DNA of 64,000 bases from Comamonas koreensis (GTDB taxonomy: Bacteria; Pseudomonadota; Gammaproteobacteria; Burkholderiales; Burkholderiaceae_C), in the NCBI RefSeq assembly GCF_021026195.1, contig NZ_JAJNCT010000005.1:337231-401230 (forward strand). Reading direction: 5' to 3'. The stretch's first letter is position 1. Each line of letters starts with the position of its first letter. The translations under genes were made by a program, and so were the position numbers. Below the pieces are notes generated by a model. That model searched no databases. It was not told the DNA's origin and was given only the letters and a program-made list of their open reading frames with translations. Below, in pieces: positions 55,101 to 63,200 of this stretch.

Positions 55101-55636
55101 TTTTGGCTGCAGGCCTGGTCGCTATCGTCACCGCTCAGCCGGCGCTCTGTATTGACCTGGCTGCACAGTGCAGCTACTTCTGCATCACGTCGCCTAAGAT
55201 GGCCTCCGAGTTCTGCGACCACGCCGAGGCCTTGTGCAAGCTGTCGGTCGAGGGCTGCCGCTTTATCTGCAAGATCGCTGCGGGCAGCGGCGTCGGCCTG
55301 GGCTTGCGCGCGATAAGTGGCACTTCGGCTGTCGGTGTCGCGGTGCAGCCGCTCAGCACGGGCAAGCTCAGCGCGCACATCCACATCAATGCCAGTCTTG
55401 AGGTTCGCCAGGCGGTCGGCGTTGTAGATCGTGTCTTCGGCATGCTTGTTTTCCTTGATCGCTGTTTGGGTTTCGTCGGTGCGTGCGGCTTCGGCCCGGG
55501 TGGCCGTGCCCCGGGCCTGTTCGTCGCGCAGCTCGGCAATGGTCTTGCTGGCCTGCCAGCCTTTGACCACCCAGCCGGCAGAGAAGGCCAGCGCGGCAAT
55601 GATGGCCGCCAGGATGAGTTTGATCTGCCAGGTCAT
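55097..55636 (-). CDS. Phage inner-membrane spanin (Rz-like, DUF2514 type)
   Basis: A 179-residue protein with one N-terminal membrane helix (about residues 6-27, IKLILAAIIAALAFSAGWVV) and a long periplasmic coiled coil (about 30-160). Together with a small outer-membrane lipoprotein, spanins fuse inner and outer membranes at the end of lysis. ANLKTGIDVDVRAELARAERLH is typical of DUF2514. ATG at 55636 overlaps the endolysin stop (ATGA). A second frame inside it encodes a candidate Rz1. Confidence 0.85.
   Translation of the reverse strand: MTWQIKLILAAIIAALAFSAGWVVKGWQASKTIAELRDEQARGTATRAEAARTDETQTAIKENKHAEDTIYNADRLANLKTGIDVDVRAELARAERLHRDTDSRSATYRAQAQADAAARSDLADKAAALDRQLAQGLGVVAELGGHLRRRDAEVAALCSQVNTERRLSGDDSDQACSQN
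55174..55386 (-). CDS. Nested outer-membrane spanin lipoprotein (Rz1-like), embedded in Rz gene
   Basis: In the +1-shifted frame inside the Rz gene, ATG at 55386 opens MWMCALSLPVLSGCTATP: a short signal peptide with the lipobox LSGC, so Cys14 would be lipidated. The mature part has prolines near its N-terminus (ATPTAEVPLIARKPRPTPLP) as Rz1 proteins do, and is about 57 residues long. Full nesting of Rz1 in Rz is known from lambda. A TTG one codon earlier is also possible. The signal peptide lacks a positive charge before the hydrophobic core, the main doubt. Confidence 0.6.
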   Translation of the reverse strand: MWMCALSLPVLSGCTATPTAEVPLIARKPRPTPLPAAILQIKRQPSTDSLHKASAWSQNSEAILGDVMQK

Positions 55637-56157
55637 GACTGCTCCCCGAGGCACTTGGCCTGACGCTCAAGCTGTCGGGTCCACACCCCTTTGCAGCCTT
55701 TGGGGCCCCAGTTCTGCGGCAGCGAGCAATCTCGGCCCGCTTGCTTGCGCCAGGCAGGCAGAGCATTGCAGGCCTGCAGATACTCGCCACTGAGCAGGTG
55801 TCGGCGCATGGAACTGGCCCGCCAGTTGGTGATGCCAAACTGGTAGGTGAAGTCCATGTACAGGTCATATTCGCCCTGGGTGAGTTTCACCCCTGGCAGG
55901 CTGGCCCGGAATATGGCTTCGTCCTTGCTTTTGTGGTCGCGCACGATCTGCAGGGCCCTTTCCTTGCTGATGGGCGGGTCTGCCAGAGTCACGCGAGTGC
56001 CGTCTTCGTAGACCGTGGAGCCATAGCCAATGGTCGGCACATCGCCCTGCGTGGGGATGTAGGGCGCTGAGCGGAATCCCTCGGCGCCGAACAAGCTCAG
56101 GATCGCCGCAGCTGAAACAGTAAGGGCCGCCACTGCGACCCGTTGCTTGTTGCTCAT
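55633..56157 (-). CDS. Phage endolysin, glycoside hydrolase 24, SAR type
   Basis: A 174-residue muramidase that cuts peptidoglycan between N-acetylmuramic acid and N-acetylglucosamine. Glu26 (GAEGFR), Asp39 and Thr42 (QGDVPTIGYG) are the likely catalytic triad. The N-terminus (about residues 7-24, VAVAALTVSAAAILSLF) is a weakly hydrophobic, Ala/Ser-rich segment, the mark of a signal-arrest-release endolysin that reaches the periplasm by itself. Start at 56157 overlaps the stop of the holin-like gene by four bases. Confidence 0.92.
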   Translation of the reverse strand: MSNKQRVAVAALTVSAAAILSLFGAEGFRSAPYIPTQGDVPTIGYGSTVYEDGTRVTLADPPISKERALQIVRDHKSKDEAIFRASLPGVKLTQGEYDLYMDFTYQFGITNWRASSMRRHLLSGEYLQACNALPAWRKQAGRDCSLPQNWGPKGCKGVWTRQLERQAKCLGEQS

Positions 56158-56489
56158 GACAGGTCCGCCCTCTGCGTTTCTGACATCGCGTTGAACTCTT
56201 GCGGGGTGATGATGTAGCGCTTGCGCGGCTTCACCCAACCCCAGCGCTCGAAAGCCGGGCGCCAGAGCTTTTTCCAGAACCACTCGCAGATAAGCAGGCA
56301 CGTATAGACGGCCGCCACGATTGAGGCGATGGTCCCCCATGGGATGGAATTCACCCAAAACCAAGTCTCGAAGCTTGCATTTGCTGTTGCAACCTTCGCT
56401 AACGCGTCGGCCGCGTCCACCTTAGCAGCAGTCGCCAAACTCAACGCGCTTGCCGCTTTCGCCACTGGCATCTTAATTTCTGCACCCAT
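56154..56489 (-). CDS. Phage holin-like protein
   Basis: A 111-residue protein with a single clear membrane helix (about residues 50-72, IPWGTIASIVAAVYTCLLICEW) followed by a strongly basic, Trp-rich stretch (FWKKLWRPAFERWGWVKPRKR). Position directly before a SAR endolysin, with overlapping stop and start, suggests a pinholin-type holin that collapses the membrane potential. Sequence alone does not prove it. A terminator hairpin lies 17 bases upstream. Confidence 0.65.
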   Translation of the reverse strand: MGAEIKMPVAKAASALSLATAAKVDAADALAKVATANASFETWFWVNSIPWGTIASIVAAVYTCLLICEWFWKKLWRPAFERWGWVKPRKRYIITPQEFNAMSETQRADLS

Positions 56490-56505
56490 AACGGCCTCTT
56501 GAATG

Positions 56506-56528
56506 TAAAAAACCCGCCGAAGCGGGTT
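56506..56528 (-). terminator. Terminator between tail and lysis modules
   Basis: Leftwards: AACCCGCTTCGGCGGGTT followed by TTTT. It comes after the 180-residue gene and before the holin gene, so lysis genes either have another promoter or depend on read-through or antitermination. Confidence 0.8.
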
Positions 56529-56550
56529 GTGTTGTGTGTTGTGGCGAGGG

Positions 56551-57093
56551 CTACAGGGTCTCGGCGTAGCCGAACAGCTCCACCAAATCCGCCTCGGTCA
56601 GATTCAGGCCTGCAGCCAGCTTGAGAACGGTGGGACTGTCCGACTCGATGGCCGCCGATCCCTGCCAGTCCACCAGGGCCCGGTAGCGATCGAACTCATC
56701 GGGGATCAGGTTGATCTGCGCCTCAATGTCCTCGTTCTTGATGCCCCGCAGGTCGAACAGCGCGAGCAACGCCTGGCGCTTGGTCACAGTCACCCGCGCA
56801 GCATCCCGGGCGGCCTGCTCGGCTGCCAGGCGTTCTGCCTCCAGCTGGGCCAGTTCGTCGCCGTCCAATGGCGCTACGTCCCACTGCTGCAGGTAGCCCT
56901 CCTCTGTCTCCAGCGGGGGCAGCTCCACTGCCTTGTGCGTTGCTGGGTCGAACTCTGGCTGGTCAGTCGGCGCGACCAAAACGTATTGCTCTGGCGCCTC
57001 GAAAGGCACGGGAAAAGACATGTTGTTGGCATGCCGGCTGATGATGTCAGACGGGCTTAGCGGGTAGTCCCCTGTTTCTCTGTCGAAGTACAT
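56551..57093 (-). CDS. Phage protein of unknown function, possible tail-fibre assembly
   Basis: A 180-residue acidic protein beginning MYFDRETGDYPLSPSDI, with a middle helical Ala/Glu-rich part (ELAQLEAERLAAEQAARDAARV) and a C-terminal RQALLALFDLRGI...LVELFGYAETL. Proteins of this kind follow tail-fibre genes in many phages and are annotated as hypothetical or fibre assembly. A very strong AAGGAGG site precedes ATG, overlapping the end of the previous gene. Function inferred from position only. Confidence 0.7.
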   Translation of the reverse strand: MYFDRETGDYPLSPSDIISRHANNMSFPVPFEAPEQYVLVAPTDQPEFDPATHKAVELPPLETEEGYLQQWDVAPLDGDELAQLEAERLAAEQAARDAARVTVTKRQALLALFDLRGIKNEDIEAQINLIPDEFDRYRALVDWQGSAAIESDSPTVLKLAAGLNLTEADLVELFGYAETL

Positions 57094-57102
57094 ACCCCCT
57101 CC

Positions 57103-57798
57103 TTATCGTGTGCGGCCAAGGATCGAACCACTGGCCAGAATGTTCACGTTCGCAATGCCGTCGATGGCGTACCCAGCGAGTTCTCCGGTCGTGGTCCCAT
57201 AGTAGTTGGAGCTTTCAAACGATCCGCTGGTCGATGCTGGCCCGCCATTACTGCCTGTCATGCCAATAGCACCGCCTGTACCGCCAGATCCACCGGTTGC
57301 AGTGCCTTGAGTTGTTCCGCCGATGCTAGGGCCACCAACTGTCTGAGAGCTGCCAGAGCTGCCACTGCCGGCAGGGAGCATCACAGGAGGATTTGCGCCA
57401 TTGAACCCCGCCCCGACTCCTCCAGCCCCGCCTGTTCCCGTTGCAACATATCCAGTGCCCCGGAAAATGCTCACATTCTGGCCCTGTCCACCCTGCCCGC
57501 CGCCGCCAAAGATCGTGCCGCCCGCATTGTCCAGATTGAATTTGATTGATGCGACGAGGCCGGTGCCGCTGTTGTAGATACCTCCGATACGGCCACGATT
57601 GACCAGGGTCAGTAGGTAATCAGGGATGTTTGACACCGTGAGCGTCGCCACATCCACACCAGCATTCACGGTGCAGTACAGCTGCTCGTAGCCAACCCAA
57701 CCCGCAGAAATAGCAAGAGCCCGAATATCCGGGCTCCTGACGCTGGCCGCAATGGTGATGTACACCGGGCCTTTAATGAGTGGTGGTCGGTACGCCAT
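57103..57798 (-). CDS. Glycine-rich phage tail-tip protein
   Basis: A 231-residue protein with an N-terminal domain (about 1-90) and a Gly/Ser-rich C-terminal region (about 95-200; GGGGQGGQGQNVS, GTGGAGGVGAGF, GGSGGTGGAIG) ending YAIDGIANVNILASGSILGRTR. Polyglycine-sandwich tips of this sort are receptor-binding domains in phages (for example the T-even gp38 adhesins). Start at 57798 is one base after the stop of the preceding gene (TGATATG). Host-range role is likely but inferred. Confidence 0.75.
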   Translation of the reverse strand: MAYRPPLIKGPVYITIAASVRSPDIRALAISAGWVGYEQLYCTVNAGVDVATLTVSNIPDYLLTLVNRGRIGGIYNSGTGLVASIKFNLDNAGGTIFGGGGQGGQGQNVSIFRGTGYVATGTGGAGGVGAGFNGANPPVMLPAGSGSSGSSQTVGGPSIGGTTQGTATGGSGGTGGAIGMTGSNGGPASTSGSFESSNYYGTTTGELAGYAIDGIANVNILASGSILGRTR

Positions 57799-57799
57799 A

Positions 57800-58126
57800 T
57801 CAGTAGTTCGGCAAGTAGGAGCCCAACCATTGATCCGCCCCTGTGGACTGCGGCCGGCGGAATTGGAAGATGTGTATCTTGCCCGCTTGAAGGTTCTGAG
57901 GGGCCATCCCACCCACCCACCGCACGTTGGCGGGCCAGGCAATCGTTCCAGAAACCAGATTGATTTCCACCTCAAATATGACACAGTCCGCCGGCCTGTT
58001 CACAAAGGAGAAGGTAATAGCACCCGCCACTGTGTCCGCGAAATAGGATCTTTTGGAAAGATCACATACCCCACCTGTAAAAGGTGCTGCAAGTGGGGAT
58101 TTAATAAGTTGTGCTGCATTAGCCAT
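57800..58126 (-). CDS. Small phage tail protein
   Basis: A 108-residue beta-rich protein (MANAAQLIKSPLAAPFTGG; DCVIFEVEINLVSGTIAWP; WVGGMAPQNLQAGKIHIFQFRR). It resembles the C-terminal domains of some tail-fibre proteins but stands as its own gene with a good ribosome site (GGGGGACAC). It overlaps none of its neighbours and is closely followed by the Gly-rich tip gene. Probably part of the tail tip. Confidence 0.68.
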   Translation of the reverse strand: MANAAQLIKSPLAAPFTGGVCDLSKRSYFADTVAGAITFSFVNRPADCVIFEVEINLVSGTIAWPANVRWVGGMAPQNLQAGKIHIFQFRRPQSTGADQWLGSYLPNY

Positions 58127-58138
58127 GTGTCCCCCTAT

Positions 58139-59284
58139 TTAGAACCAACGCCCACTTGCAGAGCATGAAATGTAGTAGTTGGTTGCCGCGCGAGACGCAC
58201 CAGACGAGAGGTAATAGCTTCCCCAACTCGTAGTAGTCTGAGATGTAGAACTGCTGGTGATAAAAGCACCAGCGCCGCCGGAGACGGTCAAAGTTACAGC
58301 CGGAGCCTGCGGCGAGAACGCTCTGGCGAAAGATCCGAGATTAACCACAGGACTGTAGAGAACACCGCCGCCGTCACTGTTGGCGATTGCGGTATTTACA
58401 GTTTGGATTTTCCAGCATTCCTGGGTGCCATCTGCATATCGTGTATATTCCCCGTCCGCATTGCTACCCCTCTCCACAATTGGGTTGCCATTCATATTTA
58501 GGCCACCTGTGAAGTTTTGAGAAGCGGTCCAAGTATTGGAAGTCCCAATAGCTGGCTGTGCAGCAGTAAATGCCGTCAAACCAGGCACTCCCACCCAGTC
58601 ACCAGATAGAGAGTCGTACTGCAGAACGATCTGGAAGCCCAGGGCGTTCATCGTGAAGTTCTCAGCATCGCCACAAATGGTCTTGCCATTGCGCGAGATC
58701 ACAGGCGTCAAGGTGCCAGAGACATTCGCGGCCGCCACAACCATCCCATGCCAAGGCGCAGCAGGAAGCAGCAGCACCGAGGTGGCGGCTGTCATTCGGT
58801 AAAGACCCCGATCCGCAGCATTCGTAGTCCCAGCGGGGCAAGGCAGCACCGTGAAATCATTGCGGCTCACCTCACCCCAGTAGGTGGACCCGAGCGCCGG
58901 GGCCTGCGTTGTCACGTTGGCCAGGTTCAACTTGAGATACCACAGGCGTCCCAGGTGGGTCACCGTGGCAGGCACTGCCAGCGCGCCGGTGAGCGTGCTC
59001 CACTCCCCTTTGTAGTTCGCTGCTGCAAAGGCGCCATTTGCTGCCGTTTGCACATCGACAAGGCGAGCGGCTGCCGCCTCTGCGGAGGTATTCGAGTCGT
59101 TTGCACGCTGATTGGAATACTCGGCGTTGGTCTTGGCCGACTCAGCCACTGCTTTCACATCACCACCCCACGGCGCCATCTGCGTCGTGAAGTTTTCTGC
59201 GGTCACGTTGAACGTGGCCTCGTCCATGTTGTTGTTCGGGACGGTGCCAAGGTCCCGGATTGGTGGTACTGCGACGATTGGCAT
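58139..59284 (-). CDS. Phage tail fibre protein
   Basis: A 381-residue protein. The N-terminal part (about 1-90) has a helical segment (AESAKTNAEYSNQRANDSNTSAEAAAARL, described by its position about 45-75) suited to a trimer stalk; the middle contains YKGEWSTLTGALAVPATV; the C-terminus has the RYADGTQECWKIQ motif common at the end of phage fibres, followed by a Ser/Thr-rich beta tip. ATG at 59284 overlaps the upstream stop (TAATG). Likely the main host-binding fibre. Confidence 0.8.
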   Translation of the reverse strand: MPIVAVPPIRDLGTVPNNNMDEATFNVTAENFTTQMAPWGGDVKAVAESAKTNAEYSNQRANDSNTSAEAAAARLVDVQTAANGAFAAANYKGEWSTLTGALAVPATVTHLGRLWYLKLNLANVTTQAPALGSTYWGEVSRNDFTVLPCPAGTTNAADRGLYRMTAATSVLLLPAAPWHGMVVAAANVSGTLTPVISRNGKTICGDAENFTMNALGFQIVLQYDSLSGDWVGVPGLTAFTAAQPAIGTSNTWTASQNFTGGLNMNGNPIVERGSNADGEYTRYADGTQECWKIQTVNTAIANSDGGGVLYSPVVNLGSFARAFSPQAPAVTLTVSGGAGAFITSSSTSQTTTSWGSYYLSSGASRAATNYYISCSASGRWF

Positions 59285-60216
59285 TAGACAACCCCCTTTA
59301 CATTCACTGTTATGGATGTGCTGACCGTGGTGTGCGGCTGCCATCCGATGCTGATAAAGCCCACCGTTGCGAGATAGCGGTACTTGCCAATGGAGCTGGC
59401 ATAGACCGAGACAGGCGTGTCCTTGAGCCGTTCAATGAGCGAGAACAGCCGGTTGGCGTCTTCCGCATCGATGATTACGGGCAAGGACAGATTCACCGCT
59501 GAGCCGCGAGGCACAACACGGAACGTGCCGTCATCGAAGTCCTTGCGATAGCTGTAGTTCTGGATCTCGGCGTTGGCCCCGTACTGGGTGCCCGAGGGCA
59601 TCCCCACGCTGGTCATGCCAAAGGCCGTCCAGGTGCCGATCGACATCCAGCCAATCCCCACCGGCTGTGTCGGGTCGGCCGTCACCGTCACCGTGATGAC
59701 GGTGGACGACTTGCTGGGGATGCTCTCGATGCGGAAGGACTTGATGGCCGTCCGCTCTCCGAAGAAGTAGTTCCACCAGCCCACGCGCGGAAGATTCAGA
59801 CCGGTATCGACAGGTGTGATCAGGTTTACCCCGCCCACACCATCGGTCACCGTGATCTGCAGGCGCTTGCCCGTCAAACCATGCAGTGCCAAACCGGTGA
59901 TGAACGGCACTTTCAGGACATAGGTCAGTGATCCCTTGCGGTTGACCTGGGTCGTCTGGACATAGGAGTCAAAGGGCGCCCACCGGTTGGACGGGCGCAT
60001 GTCATTCCAGCTGACGGGGTCTTGGTCCGGTGGAATGTTGAGGTTGGTCGGGACAACGGCGCATTTGTATACGCGCTGCCCGTAAACCCGCTCTGCATCT
60101 TTGGCGACAGCTGCGCCTGCCGTCCAGGCCACCTCCCCGGCTGCCGTATCGACAGCGGGGATAGACCCGGCCAGCATCGAGCTGTCCCCAATCTGCTTGG
60201 GGACTAACACGTACAT
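59284..60216 (-). CDS. Phage tail protein, distal tail or baseplate type
   Basis: A 310-residue protein following the tape measure gene. The first 80 residues contain VYKCAVVPTNLNIPPDQDPVSWNDMRPSNRWAPFD, a carbohydrate-module-like segment seen in several phage tail proteins, and the rest is beta-rich (TVITVTVTADPTQPVG; NAEIQNYSYRKDFDDGTF). Gene order (tape measure, this gene, fibre) matches the distal tail position of siphophages. Exact role is inference. Confidence 0.7.
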   Translation of the reverse strand: MYVLVPKQIGDSSMLAGSIPAVDTAAGEVAWTAGAAVAKDAERVYGQRVYKCAVVPTNLNIPPDQDPVSWNDMRPSNRWAPFDSYVQTTQVNRKGSLTYVLKVPFITGLALHGLTGKRLQITVTDGVGGVNLITPVDTGLNLPRVGWWNYFFGERTAIKSFRIESIPSKSSTVITVTVTADPTQPVGIGWMSIGTWTAFGMTSVGMPSGTQYGANAEIQNYSYRKDFDDGTFRVVPRGSAVNLSLPVIIDAEDANRLFSLIERLKDTPVSVYASSIGKYRYLATVGFISIGWQPHTTVSTSITVNVKGVV

Positions 60217-60227
60217 AGATTTCCCTT

Positions 60228-63200
60228 TTAGGCCATGTTGGCGACGCGCATGGCGTTACCGCCCTCAGTTACCTGGCTGATGTCGCTGCTGGTGCGGCGA
60301 CCATATTCGGCGCCGGCCGCCGTATTTGCGTTGATGGCTTGAAGCTCGGCGCGCAAAGCCTTGACCTCCTGCACCAACTCAGCATTGCCGCCCCCCTGGG
60401 TGTTCAATGCAGCCATCAGCGCCCGGTTGTCAGCCGCAGGGATGATCCGCTCGCCCTCGTGGATGTTCGCGGTCATGTCACGCGGCACGTAGTTCGTGCC
60501 GATGGCAAAAGATGCCCGCTTACGCCACTGTCCGGTTGCCGGGTCCCACTCGAACTCTCCACTGGTCTTGAAGCGCTCGAACTCCGCCAGCGAGTAGCCA
60601 TTGCTGACCATCGCCCCGGTGCTGTTGTAGGCGTGCTCACCTGCTGCGTACTTACCGACCTCTCCATTGCTGAAGATGGCCCGCCCGTCCGCCGTGAGAC
60701 CCACCACCGTGACCCGGTTCGATCCGGCGACTGTGCCGCCCAGACTGCCACCTCCCGTGGGCGTGTAGCCTGGGGCAGAACCACCGCCCACACCAGCTTT
60801 GGCCGCTTCCTCCTTGCGGATACGCTCTTGTTCCTTGGGGTCCAGCAGCTTGTAGAGTGCATTGACAGCGTCGGTAACGCTCATCGTTGCATCTACCTGC
60901 TCTTCGCCGTATTCCTTCCAGAACGTGAGCGTGTCGTCCAGGCGCTTGATCTGCGCATTGGCCAGGTCGATTTGCTTTTGCGCATCCGACTTCGCCAACT
61001 CGGCATAGCCTCCAAGCTCGTCCAGCTGGCCTGCCAGAACCTTCTTGTCATAGTCAAGTTCCGCCTGGGTGGCGTAGTTGTCCATGACGAGGCCACCGGT
61101 AGCCGCTTCAATGGCCGACTTGGTGGCATCAAGGTCCGACAGTCCCCCGCCCTTGCGGGCGCGGTCCAAGGCCTGCTCGATGTACACCATGCCGGCCGCA
61201 GCCGACCAGCTTGCGCTATCCTCGATCGAATCCCGCAGCGACTTAGCCGCATTGGTCACCAGGTCGAAGTAGCTCGATGCCTTGGTTAGAGCGTCCTTGG
61301 CGTCTGCGGAGAACTGGTTCCAGTACTCCTTCTCACGGGAGACAGCGGCTTCCAGGTTCTTCATGGCCAGGTCTTTGGCGGCCTTTTGCGCTGCCGCCAT
61401 CTCTGCGGCCAGGTCCTCAGCAGCTTGCTTGGCTGCGGCGTCGCTCTTGGCCTTGTCCTCTGCATTCCACACCTCAACCTGCATGCGCACCAGCTCAGGG
61501 TCCTTGTATTTCTCAAGTTCCTTCAACTGCTTTGCACGTTCGAGCTTCGTCGCCTCGTCGTCCTTGCCCTGGGCGCGCAAGAGTTGCACGTTCAGGTCTT
61601 CCTTCATGGCGGCGATGTTCTCGGCAGAGGTGTAGACCACATCGAACGAATCAGCCAAACCGATCATCGCGGCGTACAGCTTGCGGCCCGCTTCGGTGGA
61701 CAGGTCAATCCCGTTGATGTACTCCCGCAGCGCATCCCGGCTGGTGGGCATCGATTCCACGCCAAGCTTTTTCAGCGCCTCATTCAAGAGCCGCGTTTGG
61801 TTCGCAACCTTCTCCTGATCCGTGTAGAACTTGTCGTAGTAGTTGCTGGTCGCTGCGGCGAACTTGTCTGCTCCGCCGAATGCATCCATCAACTCCGATG
61901 CCATGTCAGCACCCGCGAGGCTCACAGAGTAGAGCGTGTCCCCGATGGCCTTGAACCACTCGTTTGCCAGCGTGATCGAGGTAGACAGGCGGGTGAGCGC
62001 CTCAAGCTGGGTTTCCCCGGCCCGGGTGTACTCGTCCGTCGTCAGCACCAGGCCGCCCATCTGATCGGCGATCTTCTGGAACTCCTCCTGCAGCTTCTTG
62101 GTGGCCTCTTCCTCGCTCAGGCCTTTAAGGTTGACCTTGATCCTGGCTGTGAAGCCGTCCAAGGCCTCCCCACCCAGGCCCACAGCACCAGCCATGGCGC
62201 GGATGGATTCATCCATTGCCAGAAACTGGTTGCCCAGCGCAGAGCGCATTTCCTCGGGCAGCTCTTCGTAGGTCGTTTTGTTCGACCGGAACAGACCGCC
62301 CTTGTAGTACTTGAACAGCCGGCCCTCAAAGCCACTGTCTCCGCCGAAGGTGCCTTCTACGCCTGACTCCTTGAGCTTGCGGCCAAAGAGCGAACCAAAG
62401 ATGTCGCCGCCAAACAGCAAGCCAAGGCCGCCGATGATGGGACCCAGCGCGCCCAGGAACGTGCCCAGACCGCCCAAGATGTTGCCCGAGCCCATTGCAA
62501 TGGTGCCGGCAGACATAGCGCCGCCGAAGGTTGCGCCAGTCGTGCTCAGCCCCAGTGAGCCCATCAGGCCGCCGAAGCCTGCGGACATACCACCACCAAA
62601 GGTGCCCAGCAGTCCAAGCGCATTCGCGCCGCTCAGGCCGGAGCTGAGGTTGCTGAACATGCCGCCGCCAGAGGCTGCCGCACCAGCAGCTGCTGCACCG
62701 CTGGACAAGCCAAACACACTGGCCACGATATTCATCACGAAAGGCTTGATGAACAAAGCTCGCAGCAGACCCTTGATGTACTCTGCAGCGCTCTTACCTC
62801 CGTCCATGAGCGAGTTCGCCAGAGCGTTCCCAACATCGTCCATCATCCGGCGTGCTTCATTGGTGGCGTCCGCCGCTGATCGGGTGAAATTGTCAAAGGT
62901 CTCTTTTTCCCCGAGAAGGCCGATCAGCTCTTTCCGCTTCTCGATCTCTGCCTCCAGTATGAATACATTGGCTTCGTTGTTTTCCTTCAGCTTCTCAAGT
63001 GCAAGGGTTTCCTCCGCCCGCGCCAATGTGACCATCTCAAGAGCCAGGGCCAAAGAGATATTCTGGCTATAGGCCATCCGAGCGGCCGCGATGTCATCCT
63101 TCAGTTTCTGAACATTCCCAGACACTGCGTTGGCAGCGCTCAGGCGCGCATTCGTAATCGCTTCCTGCGCCCTCCTTTCAGCATCAAGAGCCTTTTGCTT

